Below, piece by piece: positions 30,920-38,686 of a stretch of 64,000 bases of DNA; within the stretch, counting starts at the first letter, position 1; each line of letters begins with the position of its first letter. The DNA comes from CSP1-1 sp035620615 (lineage in GTDB: Archaea; Thermoproteota; Nitrososphaeria; Nitrososphaerales; Nitrosopumilaceae), in assembly GCA_035620615.1 (NCBI GenBank), contig DASPGM010000010.1:62001-126000 (forward strand), in the 5' to 3' direction. Below the pieces are notes generated by a model that worked only from the letters and a program-made list of their open reading frames with translations, was not told where the DNA came from and ran no database searches. Made by a program: the position numbers and the translations under genes.

Positions 30920-31117
30920 GTGATTAAGTTGCCAGATGAATCATGCCGAGGCTGCGGTGGAATGTTATTAGAGTATCTAATTTGTGCAAACTGTAGGGAA
31001 CCAATCCAGTTTGTTTGCAGAATTTGTGGTAAAAAGACATTAGAACGATTTCATGATAATTTTTGTTTTGTTCAAAATCAAGAAATACTAACATCGATCC
31101 CTCTTATTACGAAGTAA
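30920..31117 (+). CDS. Zinc-ribbon protein with three C-x2-C pairs
   Basis: 65 aa from GTG 30920, directly after the stop of the secreted protein; TTG at 30929, with GGTGAT upstream, is an alternative start (62 aa). Cysteines: CRGC, CANC, CRIC and a final FC. The same spacing pattern occurs in the protein at 34858 (CKNC, CLVC, CTRC, SC), so the two are paralogues. Translation is coupled to the secreted protein, which hints at a linked role, although this protein has no signal peptide. Confidence 0.65.
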   Translation: MIKLPDESCRGCGGMLLEYLICANCREPIQFVCRICGKKTLERFHDNFCFVQNQEILTSIPLITK

Positions 31118-31159
31118 TTACCATGCAAATTCTTATAATTATACTAGAGAATAATTGAC

Positions 31160-32026
31160 ATGCCTTCTCCAGAAGAACAAGGTGCAATTTATGGAAATTT
31201 ACTTTCTTATAAAATGTATACAAGACCTACTACACAACGACTTTTTGGCAAATACTCTTTTAGAAAAAAATCTGGACCAAAACATCATGAAAATGTTCAG
31301 AAGATGTTAGAGATTCTTGCACTTCATGGAACTCTAACTACTTGGGGTATGGCAAAAACCCATCTTGATAATACTGCAAGTATTAGGACAAAAGAAAAAG
31401 ATTACAGAAGACTACTAGGTGGAAGGATGGCAAGAGGAAAACATACAATGGGTCTTTTAGAGGTAGGTTTGGTTGTAAAGGATGGAAAAAACTTTATCAA
31501 GGCACCAGCTGATCAATACAGACTATCACTACATGGAATTCTTTACTGTCTTGATGTTCTAGGATTAACAGATAAAGAAATTGACACAATGGCATCTAAA
31601 TATTCAAAAGTTCTTCCGTGGGTATTTGGACAGTGGGATTATCTTAAATCAAATATCGGGAACGAAGTTTATAGATTACGTAGTCTTGCTGCAGGATTAT
31701 TTATGGATAATATTCAGATTGCAAAAATTACAACATTTCCTGTATATGAGCTTATGACGTATCTGAACATAAAGTATCAAAATAATTTTGAACAAATAAA
31801 CGAAGAAGATCTTGCTGACCAGATTTCATTTTGGTTTTATACAAATTTACTTGTGCAATCAAGATTAAGCTCCTCAGGAAAACAATCTGCTATTGAAATA
31901 AAACAATGGAAGAAAGTAATCAATGGAAATACAGAGCTAAAAAAATGGTATTACCAGTTTGTTGACGATGCAATCAAATTCTATAATTCAAGATTTCAAA
32001 AGATAAAAAAACTACAAAACATCTAA
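31160..32026 (+). CDS. Conserved hypothetical protein, possible HTH
   Basis: 288 aa, soluble. Residues ~40-80 could be a winged helix (HHENVQKMLEILALHGTLTTWGMAKTHL, then LLGGRMARGKHTMGLLEVGLVVKDGKNF), followed by an all-helical domain with several conserved-looking Trp (LPWVFGQWDYLK, ISFWFYTNLLV). No enzyme motif. I do not recognise it; a DNA-binding role is a guess. Its stop overlaps the convergent response-regulator stop by 4 bp. Confidence 0.6.
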   Translation: MPSPEEQGAIYGNLLSYKMYTRPTTQRLFGKYSFRKKSGPKHHENVQKMLEILALHGTLTTWGMAKTHLDNTASIRTKEKDYRRLLGGRMARGKHTMGLLEVGLVVKDGKNFIKAPADQYRLSLHGILYCLDVLGLTDKEIDTMASKYSKVLPWVFGQWDYLKSNIGNEVYRLRSLAAGLFMDNIQIAKITTFPVYELMTYLNIKYQNNFEQINEEDLADQISFWFYTNLLVQSRLSSSGKQSAIEIKQWKKVINGNTELKKWYYQFVDDAIKFYNSRFQKIKKLQNI

Positions 32027-32385
32027 GAATATTTGCTAACAAGTTCTTCGATTTGTTCAAATGTATATGGTTTACTAATTGTGGTAAGTAAATTCATGCT
32101 TTTTGCTTTTAGATGTTTTTTTTCATCAAGGTTATATGCAGTAATTAGGATTACCTTTGCATCAGGATCAAATTGTTTAATTTTAAAAAATGCATCATAG
32201 CCATCCATTTTAGGCATTTTTATATCCATTATTACTAGAGATGTTTTCATTTCCTTGTATTTTTCCACTGCCTCAAGACCATTTACTGCTGTAATTACCT
32301 CACAACCAGTGCTTTTTATCATAAAAGCCGTGTTCTCAAGTAAATCCACATCATCATCCACCAATAGGACTGTCTTTGTTGCCAT
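32023..32385 (-). CDS. Single-domain response regulator (CheY-like receiver)
   Basis: 120 aa receiver domain only. Acidic pocket D10-D12 (LLVDDDVD), phospho-acceptor D54 (VIMDIKMPKMDG), Thr in ILITAYN and Lys in ISKPYTF are all present. No output domain is attached, so it must act by protein contact. It lies 45 bp downstream of the histidine kinase on the same strand, its obvious phosphate donor. Confidence 0.93.
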   Translation of the reverse strand: MATKTVLLVDDDVDLLENTAFMIKSTGCEVITAVNGLEAVEKYKEMKTSLVIMDIKMPKMDGYDAFFKIKQFDPDAKVILITAYNLDEKKHLKAKSMNLLTTISKPYTFEQIEELVSKYS

Positions 32386-32430
32386 TTTCTTCTAATGGTA
32401 GTGTTCAGTATGATAAGACTTTCGAATCAA

Positions 32431-34302
32431 TTATTTTAATGGAATTTTTATGATAAATGTTGTGGGGTAGTTTTTTACGGAGATTGTTCCTCCATGTTGT
32501 TCAATAATATTTTTACACGTAGAAAGCCCAAGGCCGGTTCCTTTCTCTTTTGTTGTAACTAATGGACCAAAGATTTTAGGAAAAATCTGCTCTGGGATTC
32601 CTGGTCCTGAATCTTCTATCTCTATAATTACATGCCCATTTTCTTCCCTGGTTTTAATTTTAATAGTGCCCTCTTTGTCTCCTATAGATTGTATTGCATT
32701 TAGGATAATATTGATTAATACGATCTCAATTTTTTTTGGATCACATTTTAGATACAATTCTGTATCTGGAAGCTCAACTTTAATTTTTTTTGGAATATCT
32801 ATTGATTCCACAGCTGAATTCAGTAGAGTTTTCGTTGAGACTAAATTTTCAATGAGTGGGGTTATCCTAACAAAATTCAAAACATCCTCAATCTGAAGGG
32901 ACATCCTATCAATTGCTCTATTCATCCTAGTTATTACCTCATCAATCTCCTTGCTATCTCCTTTAGAATTTCTTTTTATTATTTCAGCTGAGCTTCGAAT
33001 CGTGCCGAGTGGGTTTTTTATGTTGTGTGCCATGCTTGCAGCAATTTCTCCAATACCTGCTAATCTCTCATTTTTTACTCTGGCCTGAGACTCTGCAAGT
33101 TTTTTTTCAGTCTCGATTAGTTTTTGAAGAGAATCTGACATTTCATTAAAAGACTCTTCTATTACTTTAATTTCATTAATCTTGCTTTTATGTGCTTTTA
33201 CACTGAAATTTCCTTTTGAAATCGATTCTGCAAGTCTTGAAAGCTCTTTTAGAGGAGTTGTAATAAAGAATGCCACTATAATTCCAATTACAATTGAGCT
33301 AAGCATTCCAATTAATGATGTTACTAGTATTGAATTTCTAAGGTCCACAAACTCTTCAATAAACGATGAGCTTGATTGATCCACCACAGCAATCCAATCA
33401 AATCCTGGAAATGATTTGTAGCCAGTAGATTTTGCAAAAGAAATTATTTTTATTTCATCATTTTCATTTGTAAGTTGAATAGTTCCGACTTCTTTTTCGT
33501 CTTTTAGATTATCAAAATATGGAACAGGGTGTGAACCTGTTAGATTTTGAATACCTTGAAAGTAAATTATTCTACCCTGATTATCAAGTAGCATTCCACT
33601 TCTATTTGGAAGACTGATAATTTCGGCATCATTAATAAATTCATGAATCATGTCATCAAGTGTAAGAATAACTTTTAAGACTCCAATAAAATTTCCATCC
33701 TCATCATCGATTCTAAAACCTAGTTCGGTAGCATAGTTTCCAAATTCCCCTCTATATGTTAGATCACCCATAAATTGTCCATCATGTTTTACAGTCTGCC
33801 ACCACTGTTCATTATCCTGTCTGAACTCTGATGTTCCAGAACCTAAACCAACGTTTGCTCCAAATTCATTTGTAATGTACAATTCTTCTACAACGTCATA
33901 TCCATATTCATTATTGTAAAATTCAATTATATTGATAAGATCTTCAGTAAGTTCTTTGTCTGTAACTCCTTGAATAAATGGCTCTAATTTTTCAGCATTT
34001 TCACTTGTTGTACCATTTGTATCAAAAAACATTTCAATCTGTGCTAATTTTCTGGATTCAAGATTAGATTCTTTGACAGCTTTTTGTACAACAGGTTCCT
34101 TTGTTAATTCTTTAAAGTCAGTGAATCTTTTATCAATATTCTTATCAAGATCCTGCATCATGTTAAAGGCAAACACTTCATTTCTAGTCCCAAGAAGTTT
34201 TTTCATTTCCTGAATGCTTAGGTCAAAGGTAATAACACCATAAACTGCAAATGTTAGAAAGATTCCAAACATGGCAAAGACCATAATTAATGAAATTCTC
34301 AT
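32431..34302 (-). CDS. Membrane sensor histidine kinase with Cache domain
   Basis: 623 aa. TM1 ~5-25; outside domain ~26-320 of double-Cache type (EQWWQTVKHDGQFMGDLTYRG, then VLKVILTLDDMI); TM2 ~323-349; HAMP ~350-395; HisKA with phosphorylated H426 (MAHNIKNPLGTI); ATPase domain with N box (NIILNAIQSIGD), G1 (DSGPGIP), F box (FPKIFGPLVTT) and G2 (GTGLGLS). It senses a small extracellular ligand and passes phosphate to the receiver encoded next. Operator-like copy B lies 118 bp upstream. Located between the two repeat-containing modules. Confidence 0.93.
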   Translation of the reverse strand: MRISLIMVFAMFGIFLTFAVYGVITFDLSIQEMKKLLGTRNEVFAFNMMQDLDKNIDKRFTDFKELTKEPVVQKAVKESNLESRKLAQIEMFFDTNGTTSENAEKLEPFIQGVTDKELTEDLINIIEFYNNEYGYDVVEELYITNEFGANVGLGSGTSEFRQDNEQWWQTVKHDGQFMGDLTYRGEFGNYATELGFRIDDEDGNFIGVLKVILTLDDMIHEFINDAEIISLPNRSGMLLDNQGRIIYFQGIQNLTGSHPVPYFDNLKDEKEVGTIQLTNENDEIKIISFAKSTGYKSFPGFDWIAVVDQSSSSFIEEFVDLRNSILVTSLIGMLSSIVIGIIVAFFITTPLKELSRLAESISKGNFSVKAHKSKINEIKVIEESFNEMSDSLQKLIETEKKLAESQARVKNERLAGIGEIAASMAHNIKNPLGTIRSSAEIIKRNSKGDSKEIDEVITRMNRAIDRMSLQIEDVLNFVRITPLIENLVSTKTLLNSAVESIDIPKKIKVELPDTELYLKCDPKKIEIVLINIILNAIQSIGDKEGTIKIKTREENGHVIIEIEDSGPGIPEQIFPKIFGPLVTTKEKGTGLGLSTCKNIIEQHGGTISVKNYPTTFIIKIPLK

Positions 34303-34420
34303 TTAGATAAACCCCATAACCGTAACTTAACAAAATATAAACGACTCATCTACATTTCGATAGTAGATCTTATTCATAATTAATGTCATCCTGATGGATA
34401 TTTGTAAATGATTATTTACT

Positions 34421-34451
34421 TGTGGCATGCCTTAACTTATTGCATACCATA
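34421..34451. promoter_or_regulatory. Inverted repeat TGTGGCATGC, degenerate copy B
   Basis: TGTGGCATGCC at 34421-34431 is identical to the left arm of copy A; the right arm GCATACCATA (34442-34451) matches 8 of 10. It lies 118 bp upstream of the histidine kinase start on that side and 63 bp beyond the stop of the zinc-ribbon gene on the other. A minus-strand ATG with a 16-codon frame begins 43 nt from the repeat, close to the 44-nt spacing seen at copies A and C, before the kinase. It could be a kinase leader or a remnant. Confidence 0.5.
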
Positions 34452-34514
34452 GTTTTTGGTATTCTTCTTTCTACGTGGGAATGCAAGATAATTGTGCAAT
34501 ATTTTTCAATTTTT

Positions 34515-34736
34515 TTATGCACAACTAGATTGACTATACCAAGACTTGTGCCCACATTTTATGCATCGTAATACAAGTGGTTCTTTATTCTCATCCAAAA
34601 TACAGGGCGATTTTGGACTAGAACAGATAATACACTCTGTAATACTATGAAGTTTTTGTCCTTCTTTTACTGGATTACTTTCAACCAGATTTTTTGTAGG
34701 CTTAGGTTGCCTTGTTTCGAAAGTTAATTGGCTCAT
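34515..34736 (-). CDS. Zinc-ribbon protein, 73 aa
   Basis: 73 aa. Cysteines ECIICSSPKSPC and RCIKCGHKSWYSQSSC give C-x2-C-x6-C ... C-x2-C-x9-C, a zinc ribbon related in spacing to the proteins at 30920 and 34858. The N-terminal ~30 residues are polar and lack structure. Its start lies 44 nt from operator copy C; the divergent partner at 34858 also starts 44 nt from it. Confidence 0.65.
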   Translation of the reverse strand: MSQLTFETRQPKPTKNLVESNPVKEGQKLHSITECIICSSPKSPCILDENKEPLVLRCIKCGHKSWYSQSSCA

Positions 34737-34780
34737 GCAACCATTAAATCAAAAATATTATTTGGAAATACCTACCCATC

Positions 34781-34813
34781 TGTGGCATGCTTTAAAAATA
34801 ATGGCAGGCCACA
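34781..34813. promoter_or_regulatory. Inverted repeat TGTGGCATGC, copy C (operator candidate)
   Basis: TGTGGCATGCT (34781-34791), 11-nt spacer, GGCAGGCCACA (34803-34813). It sits at the exact centre of the divergent gap: 44 nt to the start at 34736 (minus) and 44 nt to the GTG start at 34858 (plus), the same spacing as copy A. TATA-like stretches (CAAATAATATTTTTG on the minus side, GATATTAACTAATATC on the plus side) lie between it and each start. Confidence 0.7.
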
Positions 34814-34857
34814 ATTTGAAAGATATTAACTAATATCATTTTTTCAACTTCTTTTTC

Positions 34858-35208
34858 GTGAATAACGAACAAGGGTCCTATCCCATCAACGAAAGTTTGT
34901 TTGACAAAGAATCAAAGATTACTCCTGCGTTTTTTGTCGAGCAAAGAATGTCAGAAATTATAGAGCAAAAATTTCATTTTGATGGGAATGCCCTTGCAAA
35001 AACTATACTTCTAATATGCAAAAATTGTGATGGTCCAATAACACCTTTAGCAAGCTGTCTTGTCTGCAGGAGAATCTCATATAGAAAGTGTACAAGATGC
35101 GGAGCTCAAGTATCTTTTGGCTCCCATCAATCATGTGAATATCTTGCATTTCTTGGAAAGGAACGATCCAAAAAAAATGATAAAATGAAAAAAGAGGATA
35201 CTATATGA
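34858..35208 (+). CDS. Zinc-ribbon protein, 116 aa, paralogue of 30920 protein
   Basis: 116 aa from GTG 34858; the 44-nt spacing to operator copy C supports this start. The N-terminal ~55 residues are helical and polar. The C-terminal part has CKNC, CLVC, CTRC and SC, the same order and similar spacing as the 30920 protein, then a Lys-rich tail. It overlaps the next gene, a secreted two-Cys-domain protein, by 4 bp (ATGA). The module therefore has the same two parts as 30335-31117 but in the opposite order. Confidence 0.68.
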   Translation: MNNEQGSYPINESLFDKESKITPAFFVEQRMSEIIEQKFHFDGNALAKTILLICKNCDGPITPLASCLVCRRISYRKCTRCGAQVSFGSHQSCEYLAFLGKERSKKNDKMKKEDTI

Positions 35209-35684
35209 AAATAAAACTTAAAGCCTCAATTATATCGATTGTAGCAGCAAGTCTTCTCTTTGCATTTTATCAACCTGGAGATGCTCAACTATACTATAAT
35301 CATGATGGCTCGGTTGACAAAAACATGTCAAAACATGATATCAAACAACTAAAAGGAAAAAAAGATTGGTGGTATTATTCAGTAAAGGTTTGTGCTAATG
35401 ATTACACCATGGGAATAGCTGGGGTTATCCTAAAATCAGATATTGATAAACAAGTTCTTGGAGTAAACAAGAATATCCCCAAAGGTGAATGTAAAGTGTA
35501 TGGTGCAGTGATGAAAGCAAAGGATAGTAAAACTCTTGGAGGGGATTTAATTGAAAAACATGAAGCAATTCAAAAAATGATTGAGCTAAGAAAAAGTATT
35601 AATGGAATGTCAAAATCGCAATCAAAACAGGCAATGGAAGAATGGAGTATTTTGTTTAACATGATTGGATTCAATCCACGATAG
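35205..35684 (+). CDS. Secreted protein with two-Cys domain
   Basis: 159 aa. Signal peptide ~1-27 (ASIISIVAASLLFAFYQPGDAQ). Residues ~60-125 match the domain of the 26785 and 30335 proteins: YYSVKVCANDYTMG, GVILKSDIDKQVLGVN, PKGECKVYGAVMKAKD and KTLGGDL. A short helical C-terminus follows (HEAIQKMIELRKSING). Translationally coupled to the zinc-ribbon gene upstream by an ATGA overlap. Role unknown; probably periplasmic or surface-located. Confidence 0.65.
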   Translation: MKIKLKASIISIVAASLLFAFYQPGDAQLYYNHDGSVDKNMSKHDIKQLKGKKDWWYYSVKVCANDYTMGIAGVILKSDIDKQVLGVNKNIPKGECKVYGAVMKAKDSKTLGGDLIEKHEAIQKMIELRKSINGMSKSQSKQAMEEWSILFNMIGFNPR

Positions 35685-35723
35685 TCTGTAAAAATCAGAT
35701 ATTAGTCAAAAGATCAATTTTTT

Positions 35724-35771
35724 CAAAAACCAATTAACTGGTTTTTGATCACTAATCCACAATAGATTAGT
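35724..35771. promoter_or_regulatory. Two adjacent perfect inverted repeats
   Basis: CAAAAACCA (35724-35732) and TGGTTTTTG (35739-35747) form 9-bp arms with a 6-nt loop. Immediately after, ACTAATC (35751-35757) and GATTAGT (35765-35771) form 7-bp arms with a 7-nt loop. They lie between the secreted protein stop (35684) and the antiporter start (35836). The first could end the upstream transcript; either could be an operator for the antiporter. Confidence 0.45.
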
Positions 35772-35835
35772 TAGCGAATCAGTGCAAAAAACATTACCAA
35801 TTTCTATTATAAACTAGTCAAAAGGAGGAAGTTCG

Positions 35836-37137
35836 ATGGGTGCTGCAAATATTGATATTATTTTTGAGGCATTTTCAAAGTTTCAAGACTTTTTTCTTCA
35901 ATTAATTCCACCTACAGGAGAAATTCTCTCAGCACCGGTTTTGTTACTAGCAGCAGCTGTAACAATATTCTTAGGAGTAATTGGAGAATCATTTTTCAAA
36001 AAAACTGGAATTCCTGATATTGCATTTTTAATGATATTAGGGGTAATTATAGGACCTATTCTTGGAATAATATCTATTGATGATGTAGGGAAGGTTGTTC
36101 CTTACTTTGCAGCTATTGCTTTGATTATAATCATGTTTGATGGTGGATTAAATCTCAACATCAGAAATGTAATACGGACAGCACATTATGCAGTATTGCT
36201 GTCAATTCTTGGTTTTGTTGTATCGGTAATTTGTGTAACTTTAATTGCATTTTTTGGTCTTGACTGGAATCTATTAGAAAGTATGCTACTTGGAACAATT
36301 GTAGGCGGTAGCAGCTCAATTATTGTTTTTGGATTAGTTAGACAACTACCTATTTCTGATGACACAAAATCAATGCTAAGTTTAGAATCTGCAATAACAG
36401 ACATTTTAGTAACTATCATTGCATTTGTTTTATTTGACATAATGATTTCTGGACATTTTGATCAAGGTCTAATCATTGAATCATTTGGTAGATCAGTTGC
36501 AGTGGGATTGATACTTGGAATTGGAATAGGAATTCCTTGGACATTTCTTACAACTAAGCTTCAAAATGCACAACATTCGTATATGCTTACAATAGGAATC
36601 TTATTTGTAATATTTTTTGCAGAAAAATCACTTGATGGCACAGGTGCTCTTGCTCCATTGATATTTGGACTAATGCTTGGAAATAAACAACTTCTATCAC
36701 GTTACCTAAAATTTAAGATTCCAGAAATAACTACTGACAATCCGACTCATAATCAGCTTACATTTCTTGTAAGATCATTCTTTTTTGTTTTCATAGGATT
36801 ACTTGCAACTTTAGGAAGAATTGAGTTTATCATATTTGGAATAGTAGCTGCAGTTTTAATTTATGTAACTAGGATCGGAGTGGTAAAGATATCACTTGGA
36901 AAGAGATTTAGTTTATTTGAGAAAAAAGTGACAACGGCGATGATACCCCGTGGTCTTGCAGCTGCTGTAGTTGCCACAATTCCACTTACAATTGGTCTAG
37001 CAAATGCAGAAGTTTATCCACAAATTGTATTTGTTATAATATTGACTTCGGTAATTATTACTACAATTGCTTTAGCAAGATCAAAATCTTTAGATCCTAA
37101 TAATCCCAAACAGGAAATACCAGAAAAAAAGAATTAA
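35836..37137 (+). CDS. Cation/proton antiporter (CPA family)
   Basis: 433 aa with about 12 hydrophobic segments. Signature regions include FDGGLNLNIRNV near residue 97 and a helix with GGSSSIIVFGLV near 156. It probably exchanges Na+ or K+ for H+ across the membrane; ion choice is not clear from sequence. It has a strong ribosome-binding site (AAAGGAGG, 8 nt before the ATG). A second antiporter of different type lies at 47199-48806. Confidence 0.88.
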   Translation: MGAANIDIIFEAFSKFQDFFLQLIPPTGEILSAPVLLLAAAVTIFLGVIGESFFKKTGIPDIAFLMILGVIIGPILGIISIDDVGKVVPYFAAIALIIIMFDGGLNLNIRNVIRTAHYAVLLSILGFVVSVICVTLIAFFGLDWNLLESMLLGTIVGGSSSIIVFGLVRQLPISDDTKSMLSLESAITDILVTIIAFVLFDIMISGHFDQGLIIESFGRSVAVGLILGIGIGIPWTFLTTKLQNAQHSYMLTIGILFVIFFAEKSLDGTGALAPLIFGLMLGNKQLLSRYLKFKIPEITTDNPTHNQLTFLVRSFFFVFIGLLATLGRIEFIIFGIVAAVLIYVTRIGVVKISLGKRFSLFEKKVTTAMIPRGLAAAVVATIPLTIGLANAEVYPQIVFVIILTSVIITTIALARSKSLDPNNPKQEIPEKKN

Positions 37138-37207
37138 AATAAATTAATGAGTATTTTTAGATTGATTAAAAAAAATTGTAAAACTATTAAATTCTTTATA
37201 AAATTTC

Positions 37208-38686
37208 TTAAATGTCAACATACATTGATACTTCCCAAGGTGTTGGGTTTTGGGCGAATTCAGAATACTCTGCATACTTCATAGAGTAATAGGTTTCAAG
37301 AAAATCTTTTGAAAAAACGCTTTCAAGAAACGTAGAATCTGATTTGAATGCATCCAATGCATCTTTCAAGTTAGTTGGGAGAGATCTTATGTTTAAGGCC
37401 CTCTTTTGGTCAGCAGTCATTTTGTAAACATTTTCTTCTACAGATGCTCCACAATCAATTTTTTTTCTAATCCCATCTAACCCAGCTAGAAGAAGAACTG
37501 ATTCAAGAAGATAGATGTTTGCAGTTGGATCAGGAACTCGGTATTCTACTCGTTTAGCTTTTTCATTTCCTTTAGAATACATTGGTATTCGAATGGCAGA
37601 AGATCTATTGCCAATTCCCCAGCAAACATTCACTGGAGCTTCAAAATTAGGAATTAGTCTTTTGTATGAGTTTGTAGTAGGATTTGTTATTGCACACATA
37701 GATGATGCATGTTCCAATAATCCTCCTACGTAATATCTACCGGTCTGACTAAGCTCACCTTCCTTATCATTTGGATCATACATTGCATTTTTTTCTCCAG
37801 ACCAAAGGCTTTGATGAACATGCATTGCTGATGAATTATCTCCATAGAACGGTTTTGGCATGAAAGTTGCAACTTTTCCTCTACTTTTGGATTTAACTTT
37901 GACCAAGTTTTTGAGCGTAACAATAGTATCAGCCATTCGTAATGTTTCATCGTTTACTAAGTTAATTTCACATTGACCAGAAGTTGCCACTTCATGATGT
38001 TGGGCCTCAACTTGAATGTTAAAATATTTGTGAAGATCATCACAGATATCTTTTCTTATCCCATCAAGTGTATCACGGGGTTGTGCAGGATAGTATCCTT
38101 CTTTAAGATCAATTCGTGTACTCAAATTTCCTCGTGTCCATGGTGCCTCTTTTGATTCTATTGAATATCCTGAACCACCGTAGGATTGTATGGCTCCAAT
38201 AGATGAAGGATAGATGTTTATCCTATCAAATATGAAAAACTCTATTTCAGGTCCCCATCTAGCATGTGTAAAACCAAATTTTGAAAGCTCATTAAGTGCA
38301 TGACTTGTAATTCCCCGAGAATCCTTGTCATATCGTCTACGAACAGAAGAACTCTCCTCGTATAGATTAACAAACATTCTTGCATTCAATCTTTGACCTT
38401 CGTCGTATACTGGAGGAAGTATGCTGAATGTAGATACATCAGGAATAAGAGTCATGTCTGAATTATTGACAGATTTAAATCCACGAATAGAGCTTGCATC
38501 AAGCTTTTCTAGGCCTCGTTGAAAATCTTCCTCGCTTAATGCGTAAGATGGAATACTTACGCTATGTAATTCACCAAAAATATCAACAAACCAAAAATCA
38601 ACATAGTTAATTTTGAATTCATGAATTTTTTTAATAATATTTTTGCCTGACGTTTTATCAGGAATTGAATCTTTCTTTGCTTCTAT
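37208..38686 (-). CDS. glnA: Glutamine synthetase, start codon uncertain (no ATG/GTG/TTG)
   Basis: The frame from 37208 to about 38705 is open and codes for a complete type I glutamine synthetase. It includes the N-terminal beta-grasp domain (VDFWFVDIFGELHSVSIPSY), then DASSIRGFK, then the catalytic domain (EIEFFIFD, HHEVATSGQCEINL, HVHQSLW, NRSSAIRIP, EYRVPDP). But no ATG, GTG or TTG precedes the Met at 38455, which would remove the first ~77 conserved residues. I extend to the ATA at 38686, which overlaps the kamA stop as ATAG and gives 492 aa, near the family norm. The enzyme fixes ammonia into glutamine, central in an ammonia oxidiser. Confidence 0.85.
   Translation of the reverse strand: MEAKKDSIPDKTSGKNIIKKIHEFKINYVDFWFVDIFGELHSVSIPSYALSEEDFQRGLEKLDASSIRGFKSVNNSDMTLIPDVSTFSILPPVYDEGQRLNARMFVNLYEESSSVRRRYDKDSRGITSHALNELSKFGFTHARWGPEIEFFIFDRINIYPSSIGAIQSYGGSGYSIESKEAPWTRGNLSTRIDLKEGYYPAQPRDTLDGIRKDICDDLHKYFNIQVEAQHHEVATSGQCEINLVNDETLRMADTIVTLKNLVKVKSKSRGKVATFMPKPFYGDNSSAMHVHQSLWSGEKNAMYDPNDKEGELSQTGRYYVGGLLEHASSMCAITNPTTNSYKRLIPNFEAPVNVCWGIGNRSSAIRIPMYSKGNEKAKRVEYRVPDPTANIYLLESVLLLAGLDGIRKKIDCGASVEENVYKMTADQKRALNIRSLPTNLKDALDAFKSDSTFLESVFSKDFLETYYSMKYAEYSEFAQNPTPWEVSMYVDI

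Noticed and set aside
34373..34502. Third complete divergent unit at operator copy B
   Set aside because: The frames near copy B are only 15-25 codons and the right arm is degraded, so I treat it as a kinase-upstream or remnant site.
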